Source: Nautilus pompilius (taxonomy: Eukaryota > Mollusca > Cephalopoda > Nautilida > Nautilidae). From it: DNA of 64,000 nt. This document shows, piece after piece, positions 24,480 to 37,030 of the stretch (the stretch's first letter is position 1; every line of letters begins with the position of its first letter). A model generated the notes under the pieces. It was given only the letters and a program-made list of their open reading frames with translations. It did not search any database and had not been told where the DNA came from. The stretch covers positions 2,466,501 through 2,530,500 of the forward strand of contig JACATO010000591.1 of the NCBI GenBank assembly GCA_018389105.1. Reading direction: 5' to 3'. The position numbers and the translations under genes were made by a program.

Positions 24480-25880
24480 ATCTTATCAAGTGTTTGAAGT
24501 GGAGAAAGTGAGCCACTGCCCTGTCTCTGTCCAACATTTCAGAATCATGTTCAAACAAAGTAGCTAACTCATCTGTGCCATAGTTGCTCAGGTCTCTGTG
24601 GTTGTTAGGGTACGAATGATATCAAAATACTCAAGAACCTTCAGAGCATCCTGTGGAAACCTGTCGTCCAAATTTCAAATAAGAGTGTTGATAGGTCTCC
24701 CTAATGTTAGTAAGCCTTGCTGGTTATCTACAATGTCCTTCTTCTGGAGCTTCCACACAAGACTTTTCAACAAATACTTCATTTGCTCCATGTTTCATAG
24801 CTTTTAATGTATCTTTAGTAAAGTTCACACAGTGACTAATCTGATAAGTTTACAAAGTCCTTCTGAAAAGACTAGTGAAAATGAAATAAAAAAATCCGCC
24901 TACCTTTGAATATTTCCCTTCATCAAGTGATAACATAATTTCAGTTATCTTCTTATGACTTATCTTGTAGCAATTTTAAGTTCTTGTGGTTTGTTGTACT
25001 GAACTGAAGAGTTAATAAAATTGATACAAATATCGGATTATGTCGTAATACTGTTGACAGTACTCAATTCCCTCTCCAGCTTGCAATACTGCTAAATTCA
25101 GCCTGTGTACAGCACAGTGAACTTAAATAAAGTGGGCATTTCTTTGATTTAGTTCACACCAGGTTCAGTAACCCTACTTGTTATGATAGGTGCACCAGAA
25201 GTCATTTGTCCAAATATTTTATATTTTCATCACAAATATCTTTCCCAATGAGAAACTCAATCAGGGCCATTTCGATTCCCACAGCAGTATAGTCAGCAAC
25301 ATGTTCATTCTTAAGGAATGCGTTTTCCCATTATCAATGTATCTCACATACAGGAATGTTTTGTTTTTTTCCCACTGCAATATTACAAGTTTCATCAAAC
25401 AATTCCAATACAGGCACTTAAAAAAAAAAAAAAAATATCCATCAGATTTTTTTTGTTGCATTCTTCAAAGTCCATGACGATTTGGGGGCATTTGTTATTT
25501 ACTACACTCCACACCACTAACAAATGCCTAATATTTAGAACACATCTGCAGATACATCTTTTTGGCCATTAAATAAATAGTGTAATTTTTCATCTTTTCC
25601 TCTCTATTCATATGTGCAGCATTTTGCATGATCACGAGAATGTAACTGTGAAGTTAGAATTCAAAAAGCTAGTGCAGCTTTCCTCAGTCATAAGTGGATT
25701 TAAAACATTTGATTTTATACAAATGCTACACAATCTGACCATGATCCAATTGTCTAAGCCAGGGAAATTTGGCAAACTACTCTTCTTAGAATTTTACAGC
25801 TTTCTTTTTGACTGGTGGCAGTGTTGCATGATTGTCATTATTTGTATCACACACACTAGATTTAATAGGGATATCTTGGC
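24480..25880 (-). pseudogene. ZNF862-like hAT transposase remnant
   Basis: On the minus strand, in broken frames from about 25880 down, I read FAKFPWL followed by a CXXC-like piece and NPLMTEE (the zinc-finger start of ZNF862-type proteins), NIAV then a conserved RYIDNGK-like stretch, KNEHVADYTAVGIEMALIEF, and CAVHRLNLAVLQAG, which matches the CxxHRLNLA motif of hAT transposases. Near 24600 comes DALKVLEYFDIIRTL and a tail SNYGTDELATLFEHDSEMLD. Many stops and shifts show that it is dead. Both TIRs are unrecognised. Order and motifs support hAT; the closer name rests on my memory of the family. Confidence 0.7.
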
Positions 25881-26598
25881 CATTCATAGACAACAATGAA
25901 CTGTAATATGATTTATTTCCATGGCCAAGTAACTTTTATAAGTCCTCTTGGTTACTCATTTCAGATAACTTGGCAAAATGCCCTACATCTTTGCAATAAG
26001 TGAACCCCTCTAGACAATAATGATGTCATGCATACAATTAGGCTGAATTTGACCATCCTCTAGGCCATAATGAGTGCTTTCATGCTTCAAACTATTTACA
26101 GTAGCCAGGATAAAACCAATATAATTTATCACTTCAGCAAAGGAAACATCCTTACTGAAAGGTTTAATCCAGTAGATTGCAAAACATTGCAAAATTTGTG
26201 CAACCTGTTCTTGTTTTGAGACCCATTTCTCCAGTAAAGAAATGGGATATTTGTAAGTCCTACCAGAGGCACTATTTTATTTTTGTTGAATCAATTTTTC
26301 ATTTTTAATCATACAGGATGCAAGATCTCATGCTTGTTAAAACCATGTTACCCTTATCCAAAAAATTCATTATATAATAATATTGTGACACTTTGAATAT
26401 TTTAATTAATAGAGGAATAAGCATTTAAGATAGCTATAAATGTTTCTAGTATTAATTCATCAGTATATACACACATGTGAAACCTATTTGCATCAGAAAA
26501 CAATCAAAATGGTAATTCTAGATCAATAACATCTATACATAAATCATTACAAAATATTCCGAATAATAATAACAAGAATGCATCCATTAAAAGATATA

Positions 26599-27456
26599 CA
26601 GTCGTCCCTCGCCATATCGTGGTTCACTTTTCACGGTCTCACTGTATCGCGGATTTTTAAATTGTATATATCTAATTTTGTATCGCGGATTTTTCGCTAT
26701 ATCGCGGGATTTTGCGGTATATAGGTATTTTATATATTTATTATTTTAATTATTTTTGCAGTAAAATAAGCATTTTATAGCTTAAAAAATTGAAAACAAT
26801 ATTAAAAAATATAAAAAATATTAATTAAAACATATTAAAAGAATATTAAATCGAAATAAAATATGTAGCGTACAGCAGATGAGTAGACAAAGACTCGCAC
26901 ATATGGAAAACGCAGCTACGGCCGCTTCCACTTGAGCTAGTTTGCCCACGTGAGATACTACATGGCACACTATTGGCTGATGGATGGGAGGCGACCAACC
27001 AGAGCACTGTGTCCTACGATGTCGCCCAAACATTCTGCGCCTTCTAAGGCTTCTGGCACCGAACCCAAGTGCCAGAGGAAGATGCTTACCATCACAGAAA
27101 AGGTGGAACTCCTCGACATGTTAAAGGGAGGAAGAAGCTACGCGGCTGTAGGCCGCCATTACAGGATCAATGAATCTTCTGTTCGCTATGTAAAGGACAA
27201 CGAAAAGAATATAAGGACGACGGCAGCAGTGTCTTTTAACAAGACTGCGAAGAGGTGGTAACTTCCCACAATAAGGCAATTGTGAGGATGGAGTGTTTAA
27301 GAGCATAGGAAGTGTTTATAAGCATGTGGAAAAGGTTCATATAGCCTTAAAATATATATAAATAATAAAATAAATATAAGGTCGCTACTTCGCGGATTTT
27401 TGCCTATCGCAGGGGGGTTCTGGAACCTAAACCCCGCAATAGACGAGGGACCACTG
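26599..27456 (+). mobile_element. Tigger (pogo) element, internally deleted
   Basis: It is flanked by TA (26597-26598, 27457-27458). The left end starts CAGTCGTCCCTCGCCATATC and is followed by several CACGG/TATCGCGGATTTT repeats; the right end is GGTTCTGGAACCTAA, CCCCGCAATAGACGAGGGAC and CACTG. These are hallmark Tigger termini. At 858 bp it is about one third of an intact Tigger. Confidence 0.9.
27019..27261 (+). pseudogene. Tigger transposase N-terminus (truncated)
   Basis: From ATG at 27019: MSPKHSAPSKASGTEPKCQR, then KMLTITEKVELLDMLKGGRS and YAAVGRHYRINESSVR, closely following the CENP-B-like N-terminus of Tigger transposases (a helix-turn-helix that binds the transposon ends). The frame ends after about 80 residues and is joined directly to the right terminal region, so the second DNA-binding domain and the DDE core are deleted. 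An ORF start upstream at 26950 would add residues not found in the family. Confidence 0.85.
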
Positions 27457-30400
27457 TATACAAAATAAAGACCATAAAATTGATTAAAATTGGTCTTTTA
27501 AATATGTACTTCTTATATAGATCAGTCAAAGTTCAAAAAAAAGACCCAATTTTTCTATGCACCCATTTATTTAGATATCATATCTGTACATGGTTGGCTT
27601 TTATACAAAGATTTCTTCTATATAAAACAGTACTAAATAAATCAATCAAATATGTTTTTATAGATAACTGATACTTATTTGTGGATGATCAGTGAGCTTA
27701 AAAAGATGAGATATCAAAGACCAATTAAAGCAGCCATATATGCAATCTGAAACTTGTCTGTCTGCCAATAATTTAGAAAACTTTCCCACAATGTAATGGT
27801 ATTCAAACTCTTGACTGCATACATGCAGAAGTTGGTAAACGCTTGCAAGTTATCAAAAGCAGATTCAAAACTAAGTCTTCTGTCAATTTTGTTTTTGGCA
27901 AAAAATTTTTGCATGATTTTTATTTTTTTCTTTACATCTTTTACTCCATTTTCCAAACAGATTGCTTTCAAACATCGTGTCATCCAATCAGTGAAGTTCA
28001 GTCTAAACACAAGTTGTCCTAGTGTTGAGTTGTAGAAAGTTCTGCTAAACAGTGAAGAAAACAAAAAAAAAAATCATAGCAGCTTCAAATATAAAACTGT
28101 ATGACTACACCATTCATATTTCTAGATTTTGAGTAAATATTAATGCAATTTGATTATATTTATCAGAGTAAACAAATTACTCTAAAATTTTGTTACCTGC
28201 ATGCTCAAAGAATTACAATTAATCTGAGCTATCTGAAATTCAAGCAGACAAAAATAAAAGATGGCACAAACAACAAAGGCATCCCAACTATAAAAATTAG
28301 TCATTTATTTACTAAGAGAATGCAAAGAGCTTCTATTAAACTATGATAATTTTACTGAACCATTGTCAAACATGGTACTGGCTTAAACTCAATGGTGAAG
28401 CATCTTCAGATATTTCAAGTATGAAATAGCAGAAGAAACAAAAATAATTTCATGGCAAAATGTCGAAATCAGTTAGGAAAAATAATAGTTTGCAATACAC
28501 AAAATCTCCCAAATATGATAATTATGGTTCTTTGAAGATTGTCATACAACTTCAAAATTTGAAAATATTCATAGATTACATCAAATGAAAAATAAAAATG
28601 TTCGAGCATAAAGTACACAATTTATTTTATTTTTTGTGGAGTGACCTTTTGCAATTAGAGAAACTACTGAAGCCAGCTTGAAATGTTTGAATTTTAAGTT
28701 TCTTTAGAGACATCAAACAGTACCCACATCTGAAATTCAAAAATGTTGTTTTCATCTGCAGCTTAGTTTAAAGAAAAAAAAACCTTTTTAAAATAAAAAA
28801 GACAGGACCATTGTTTTTTTTTATCAATTTTATGCGTATTAGTCTCTCTTCTGTTTACCTGCATTTCAGTTGTGGTTGTAAACTAGTGGTGCTTCATGGG
28901 ATCAATGTATGCATATTGCAAAAATTAAAAAGCAATATAAAAATACCCAATTAGACCCCATATCTTGTTTGTATAACCTATCTGTTTGAAAATCTACTTA
29001 GCCCAAAACCAGAGTAAATAAGCAAACCGACTTCAAAATACACTGATTTGTAAAGGATTTAAGTCAGGATGATAAATTTACTTCAGTGTAACTACATATT
29101 TGAGGTAGCAGGATTATGATTATCATCCTCAGTAATCCTTATTACCAAATCAAGTTAATCATCTAATTTAAGTTCTAGCTAAGTAAACATCTTTATCACA
29201 TTTATTCTACATAAGGCAGAAAAACAGTATGTAACAATCTTGAAAGTATTTAATAAAATGCAGATATAATTTAAATTTTCTCAGATCATTAAACAAGGAT
29301 ATCACACACAAACCAACTAATAGGGGTTTTGTTGAGTAGGCAAATCTTAAAACCAATGTTTGTACTCCAGAAAACACTGTTAGCAAGTGTACCATGATAT
29401 CATTTAAGAAGACAACATCTGTATTGTGTGACAGTCCTAGAAACAAACAAATCTAACAGCAACTGCAGAGAGAGACAAGGAAATTTAAAGTCAATCACTA
29501 AATCACTTCTATGGAGTCAGCAATCAACACAACTAGAATGCATTCAAAGTCTTTCCAAGATAATAACTTGTAAAACATTTCAGAAAGTGCGAGTCAGTTT
29601 GGTAGCTCAGTGGAACTGTGTGGGAAGACTCCATCATCTTACAGTAGATGTTGCACCCAGCCCCACTCTTTTTCTCTGTAGTACACATCTCTGATGATAC
29701 ACCAAAATATAAAAACAACCAATCTTCCAGTAATACATAAGAGATTAAAAGTAAATTGACAAAATAAACAAAGAAAAATAAGCAAATAAAACCAATCAAA
29801 ATTATATCTAGAATTAGAATTTCTTTCATAACATAAAATTTGCTTTTAAAGTGAAATGTTGTAATCAACAGTTTTAAGAGGAGCTTACATATAAAATATG
29901 CAAGGATATCTTTCAGTGGAGTTCTCAAATTTGTGACTACATGCCAAGAATTTTAAAATTGCCTTTGACAATTGATTGACTATAGTAATGAGCCCCATAA
30001 ATATCATTTTTTGAGACCTACATGATGAAAATAATTCAGCAAAACACTTAAGGTTTTTTTTTTATAAAACATAGAAATAGAGCTAATTTAAATTTTGTGG
30101 CATTTGTGATAAATCTTATAAAGTCACAGTACATCCTTAAAAATGTGTTATATTAAATAAGCTGGCCAAGAATTTTAGCACTGAGCAGAATGACTAATCT
30201 TAAAATAAAGTGTGGCCAAACAAATTGAGCTTTCTGTTGTTGTTTCAATAAAGTATTTTACTGGCAATAATAAAGATTCAAATGAAATACTTTTTAAAAC
30301 TACTAGAAAGAGAAATCCAAGAAAATGGAACATTAAATTATATATCTAAAAACTTCATGTGCACTGTAAGTTATTAGAGATATAAAATAAAATAAGGGTT

Positions 30401-32169
30401 GTAAAGAGATGCACTAAACAACAAAGTTGGGGTGGAGATCTCCAACCACAAATTGTCATCATAAAATCTAAAATTATAACATTAAAAAGAATTAGTGAAT
30501 CTATATTTCAAATACATTTTTTAAAAAAATTTTGTTATTTACATTTTATCTCTCAAATAGCTGTTCTTTTAAAATGTTAAAGCACTAAGTTACATAAATG
30601 AATGGCCTTAATAACTCCTCAGCATCCCTTTGTGCACTTAAATCTCCATTCAGGGGCCACATTAGGAATGTCACAGGGCTGTGTAAGGTTACACAACCTG
30701 ATGAAACATAAAACAAAAGCTTCATTTTGTCAGCACATCAGCCTCACAACAGTGTTTTGGAATGAAATGTAAATTTTTGAAATGTCTGAGTGAAACCATG
30801 ACTAATATTATTTTTTTTTTTTAATTCTGAAATCAAAACAATAGGATGCTTGAAAGCATTTCACACCATCAAAAGTTTGCGAGGGTACAGCCAAAATAAA
30901 GAAAACATTCACAGGAAATAATTGTCGGATTAAAGTAGGTCATTTATTACTAGATCAAGGAAATCATTTTAATCTAAAAACCACCACATTCTAATCCTTT
31001 TATCATCATTATTTTTGTCTAAAATATTTATTTACCTTGACTTTCCTCTAATTATCACGACCAATTACACAAAGTCACGAGATTTTTTTTAAGAACTTTA
31101 ATTTACTAACGTTCAAACAGTAAGCAGTTCTTCAACTATTAAAGTAGTCTTACAATCTGCCAACATTAACCAGACTCAAATTTCTTAGGGTCTCAGAAAC
31201 AATGAACACAAAGCAAATGTGAAAATTTACAAAGTACTACACTTCAAGTTTCATCAATCATGATGCTAGTGAAGAACATTTCCTCTGATGTAAAATTATG
31301 CAAGTCTTGGAATATCTGCAACCAGCTAGTCATGTTCATCTGTGAGCAACTCAGATATCCAACATGTACAAACTTTATGAAATCCAAGTGATTATTAATT
31401 GTAACAAGTTGTACTGCATATAGCGGATCCCCCAACTAAACCTATCCAACGATACTTACTTGTCCTATAGAACTATAACCTCTAATTGTGCCACTAGTGT
31501 TAAGATCAGTCTTCAACACTCATTTCTTCAAAAGCAGCAGCATGTCCACCTCTGAATTTTTCACAACACCGTAAACAAGCTTTGATGGAAACCAGTTACT
31601 GCAGTCATGCCGTCCAAAAATTCATGGACAAATTTCACTTAGTCTGACACTCAGAAAGCAAAATTCTAAACACTTTCTTGTTCTCCTATGATGCACATCT
31701 CCAACAGTGCTGCCATGTTTAACTGCTTGTCAGCAGCAACACCACCACCACCCACACACACAGCTATTTCCAAAAACGTTTCATTCGTACTTTAAATCTC
31801 ACAGAATATCAAACTATACAGTACAACCAAACTTCAATTGACTTATTGATATTATTAACGCTATGATTAGCAAACATGTATTAATGAGTAAAACATTAAC
31901 AAAATATTCATATTCAATGAAATTTTTTTTATATTTATCTATGTCTGACAATTACAAATGGCCATGGATCCATTTTATGACAAGTAAAAATTTCTAATGT
32001 AACCTACAAGATCCCCCAAAGTATGTCGCTATCTTTCCACCTGTCTTTCATCCTGTTATCATTGAGCTATTTGTTTACGTTAGTTTGTATAATCTATGTA
32101 AAAGTTGTGTGCGCATAATAATAATTTTCTCAAAAAATACAGTATTGCATAATTATGTAAATATGAGAG

Positions 32170-32490
32170 TGCAAGGGGTGCTTTTTGCCTCTGGCCTGCC
32201 TGTCTGGCTAGGAAGGTTAGGTGCATCAAGACCGGTTTCGGACTTGACATGCTGAGGCCTTTTTTCCCAAGATTGGTTTTTGGCTGGGGAAGAGGTCACT
32301 CTAACGGGGGTTGGGGATTTGCCCCCCCCACCCTGGTCGCTTCGCCGGCCAATTACACGAGGTGCTTTGGTGCCTCAACCCAGCCTTTTAGGCCTTAACA
32401 GGAGCTTGCTCCACACCGGGCTTCGGCCCCCTACACAGCTTCGGCCACCAACTCCAATCCCTTCTCCTACTTGGAGATAAACACGCACCA
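32170..32490 (+). other. GC-rich island, origin unknown
   Basis: About 320 bases with CCGG, TTCGG and GGGG runs, in contrast to the AT-rich surroundings. A 66-codon frame (32280-32480) is rich in proline, leucine and arginine and starts MAGEEVTLTG. It resembles nothing I can name; a fragment of a GC-rich 5' end of a retroelement is one possibility. Confidence 0.5.
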
Positions 32491-32695
32491 CATACGCAAT
32501 CACCACCCAAAAAAAGAAGCTGAAGCCATGATCAATTTGTTGTTTGTAAAATGATTTTCAGAATCCAACAATTTTAATATACAAGTTAACAGATTTTTTT
32601 GTTTCTTTATTTTCACTAAATCTTTTTGATCATTTGTTACTGTTTTATTATTGTTTGTTGTAATGAGGTTCTTGACAAAAATAAAAAAGATACTA

Positions 32696-33549
32696 CAGGT
32701 CAAGAATCCCTTATCCAAAATTCTAAAAACCTCCAAAATATTTTTGGAGCACCTTCAGTAGAAAATTCCAGGTGGTTCTTGGAAAGTACCTGGGTGATGC
32801 ACAGGTCCCAACACGCTTGACGTACTTGCATTACTCACTAATTTTTGTGCTTTTTCTGTGCTTTGTTGTTGGTGTGAATATACTATGAAAATGTCAAAAA
32901 GGCCTGCAAATACCCCTACAGTACCGGTAGGTCTACAATAGTGATAGCCTACCTTTCTGATGGTTAAATGACATCTTTCTTCTTATGGTTTCATGCACAA
33001 AATGATTTTAAAATATTGCATAAAACTACCTGTAGGTTATGTGTATCCATATGCAGTTACATTGTTGTAAATGAACCTGTTCCCACTCCCCAGTGGGTTA
33101 GCTACAAAATTATGCCAGTACAGCAATACCCTGTGGCACCAGTTACTTGTACAAGACGAGTAAAGTTTTCTGTTACTGGCAACTTTGTATGCATGAATCA
33201 GGCGACTACACCTTAGCAGTAACCTCGATTGTCGATGACACAGCTGATGCTTCTACCGCACATCGCTGTCTTCCACCATCTATGCCCATGCATTTTCAAC
33301 CAGACTTCACTAAACGGAAAATCACAATTTTCTTACAAATCTGTATATGTCTCAGGTTATTTTTAACCTATCAAGCTCGCATCTCTACTTATGCTTTGTT
33401 ATAATGACCCCATATAGCGCTGTTTCATTTAGCACTGCATTTTTTAGGAACGTATCTAGAACGCTAACCAAGGTATTACTATACATCCATATTCCAAAAT
33501 CCGAAAAATTCCGGAATCCGAAACATTCAGATAAAGGATTCGCTATCTG
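32696..33549. mobile_element. Tigger-like element without coding core (MITE-like)
   Basis: Flanked by TA (32694-32695, 33550-33551). The left end CAGGTCAAGAATCCCTTATC and the right end, inverted, CAGATAGCGAATCCTTTATC are imperfect inverted repeats; inward of the right end come ATTCCGGAATCCGAAA and CCAAAATCCGAAAAATTCC. Such ATCCCTTATCC / AATCCGAAA termini are those of a Tigger subgroup. No transposase motif was found inside, so it is probably a deletion derivative mobilised in trans. Confidence 0.75.
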
Positions 33550-33591
33550 TATTGCCAATTAAAATGAGAGATCTTGGTTCCTTACATGGCT

Positions 33592-33805
33592 ACAGGGCAA
33601 AAGTGGCTAGTAGCACAGTGTTTAAGCTAATGGACTAAGGCTGAAAGCCAGAAATTGCTCTCAGATCAGGATCTAAAAATGAGGAGTTCTAGTCGAGCTT
33701 TCCCAGCTCACCCTCATAAGGAAAGGTGTACTCTCTTGGGATAACAGCAGCACTGTTTCCTCATTAAGATTGTCTCCCTTGTAGACATCGTTTAAAAAAA
33801 AGAAA
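33592..33805 (+). repeat. Probable tRNA-derived SINE
   Basis: The sequence begins GCAAAAGTGGCTAGTAGC, then AGTGTTTAAGCTAATGG, resembling an RNA polymerase III A box. About 80 bases on, GGAGTTCTAGTCGAGC resembles a B box (GGTTCGANTCC). A non-tRNA tail with GGATAACAGCAGCACTG follows and ends in an A run at 33791-33805. Box matches are partial, so this is a decayed copy; I did not find a second copy in the window. Confidence 0.5.
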
Positions 33806-36800
33806 ACTTACAGAACATTTTCTCTATTATCAAAGGAGCCGCCTCGATTCCCGCTTATAATTCCATGTTTTTTCTTGCTAACACATCAGCCATCCATCCA
33901 TCCTTTCTCCTTTCTGTAATTTTCAAAAATCACTTTGCTAGTTGAATTTTTAAAAAAAAAATAAACCAAAAAACCTAAGTTATTTTAGATTTTTATAAAT
34001 TTATAATGGTTTTCCGAGCCAACAAACTTTAAAATATGAATAATTAAGGGGGGAAATATTACAATGTACACCTAATAATGTTATAAATAACTTATATCTT
34101 CAAACTATTTTTTTTTTTTACATCTACATATTTTTCATCAAAGTTACATGTAAATGCAGAGTACTGTAATGTTATTAGTTTTTGCTTTTAATTTAAAGCA
34201 ATAAACCAAATAATATTTTTATTTTTTTTTGTAGTTTAGATTAAAGGACATCAAAGATGTGAAACAATTATTCTAAAACAGAGATTTATGCTCCACTTAA
34301 TTTTTCTCTTTTACGCATAGTGACTTTAGCAATTAAGCAGTAATTCCATGAAATGAATGAGTGTCTCCTGAAATATTTAATGGGAATTTATTTTAAAATA
34401 TATACTTATTAGTTCTACGATAAAAATCATAATTACAAACATGAACTCCAGCTGATGTATTAAATGAAATAAAAACAGTTCAATGTTACTGTAGTATATT
34501 TGCAGAATTCTAGAGTTTATCAAGTAAAGTTTTACTAATCGGTTGAATACTGCCACCTGAACCAAGTTATCCCATTCTGGAATAATGGGGAGGTAGTTCT
34601 TAGAACATACAACATACATATTATTGAAATCATGGTTAAAAATATCACAATAACTATTTAGCTTTAGCTGCAGAAAACAGCAAACCAGTTACAATGAATG
34701 GGTTAAACTTTAAGTAACCGTTTTTGACAAATTTACAAAACAAAGAAAGCAAAATAAGTATTTACTTCATATTTAAAAACTAAATACTTAGAACATATTA
34801 AAGGTAATAAAACGTAAATCACTTGATATGATGTCAGTTTTAGAAAGAAATTTACCATAAGTTATACGTCAGAAAACAGCTTAATACAGTGCATGGAGTC
34901 ACCACAGCACTCAATAGTTGGCAGGTTAACACAACACAGAGCACTCATCAGTGGACAATACATACAGCACCTATTGGCAACTACAGATTGTCTGCATTGT
35001 GCTTTCCATCCAGACAGTAGCATGATTTCTTTTACTTTTTTGTACCACCTGTTCTGCATGGGTTTTCTTCAGGAATTGTTACTTCCCAGTTGTGATCAAA
35101 ATGAGTTTTGATAAGTTCTTTCCCCACTAAATTTAGCAAAATTTAGCTCGCTCATATACCTCAACCAAGATAACATGCACTTCTCACATGTACATGGTCT
35201 GCATTGTATGTACAAAACAGCAGCAGCCACCTGAAGAACAAAGGTGATAACATTCCTTAAGAGATGACCACAAGTTAGTATATTATAAACCAAGGTGGGC
35301 TGATGACATTCATGAAATTCTGTTTGGTAGTGGTCAAGCATTTGCAAATGTATTAGATATTTATTTAAGGATAAAGGGTCAGTAAAAATACTTTTAAAGA
35401 TTTATGGTCTATCTATACTATGACATGCTATAAATTTCCAGCTCAGAAAAGAAACAGCAGCATTATCATCAGCATGTTTAAAGTACGTTATTTAGATTTG
35501 TTTTTTTTTTAGCACTGCCTAACCATACAGCACACTATAATTTGGCATTTCTAGTCACTTGAATTTTTTCTGACTTACTACAAAAATATTATGTCTGCAA
35601 TTGTTTCACTGGTAAATAAATGAAAGTCAAATATGTAGAAAAATTAAGTTTTGTAATCTCAGTAGTGTTGCCTCATGGGATATTCCAAGATACTCAAGAC
35701 TGGATGCTGCAATTGGGTCAAAGGCTAAACATTAAGGTCAGCCAGAAATTTGAAGTCACTCTGGGGTGAATAGGATCTTTGACATTAATAGTCTATTAAG
35801 TACACTAATTAGAAAGAAAGAAAGGAAAACCTTGTACATGATGACCTCAAAAAATATTTTAGATTTCAAAATAATAATAACCAAAATAAAAACTTTCCAT
35901 TTTTCAAATCAGCTACATAAAGAAAATAAACTAAAACAAATTCATTTTTCTTCGTAAAATGTGAACTTATTTAGAAGAATCTAGGTAGTCCTTTTTCCTT
36001 TCATACTTATATGGTTAGCAGAATGATAAATACAAAAGATGTGATATGACAAACATAATACTTTATTTTGTCCAAAGAATTTTACCAGGTCATTTCACTT
36101 ATATTTATAATGGCAAAACACCTTGTACAAAATTTTTTTTAAAATTTTAAATAAAATATTTTTCTTCTTTCATTCTACAATGGTAATCATCTTCAAGATA
36201 CAATAATTTTAAAGTTTCAACCCTTGAATTCATTAATTAAAGGTCCAAAGTAAGAGACATCAAAATTATGTTTTAACACAATCCTCAAAATGTCAAAAAA
36301 TCCAATACAAAATATAGCTTAAGATATTTTAAATTTAAGGAGAAAAGGATGATTTTTACTCTAAGTGATGCTTTACATAAAGGTTTTGTTTTGTTTAATA
36401 TTCCAGATATTTAATGTTTTCCCTCCATATTATCTATAACTGACTCTTTCATTTTTTAACTTTTATCAAAATACCATAATAATGAATGAATACTAAAAGT
36501 AGATATACACTATTATATAGTTTTTTTTTTAATATCTGCAACAAAAATTCTAAATAGTCTGCTAGTGTAGAAACAATGTTTTTTTCTTTGCAACATTGCC
36601 TGCTTACTATAACTAAGACCATACAATCAATTATTTTAAAATTCCGTTTTCCTAAAGAGATAGAGCAGATGAAAGCATCCATAAGTTACAGGTTTCTAGA
36701 ACATTGTGCAAGTCAGATATTACTGCAGTAAGCCAATAAATAAAGACCATAGGCCCTCACAAAAAATTATGATATATAAAAGAATACATACAATGAATCA

Positions 36801-37030
36801 AAAAGTATTCAACCACCTCAAAGAAATTAGTGTTTTGACAAAGCTGGCTGGATGGGTACTAAATTGTGTTTACATAAAAAATAGGACATATTTTATATTT
36901 ACTTTTCAGTTTTGACTAATTATCTTTTACAAACGTGATCAAACCTACATTCTGAATTTTACTCATACAAAGCAAAACAAAAAAAAACTGCCTTTCTATG
37001 TAATCTTTATTATAGGATAGATAATATATA

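Noticed and set aside
27714..28064. 116-codon minus-strand frame preceded by a good pyrimidine tract and AG
   Set aside because: It could be an exon, but there is no recognisable domain and it is not needed by the MAGI reading frame, since the flanking exons already join in phase.
29593..29660. Possible tRNA or SINE start (GGTAGCTCAGTGG)
   Set aside because: It has an A-box-like start, but no cloverleaf and no B box at a suitable distance.
34862..35347. Two adjacent minus-strand frames rich in cysteine
   Set aside because: The cysteines do not form a zinc-finger spacing I recognise, and frames are short.
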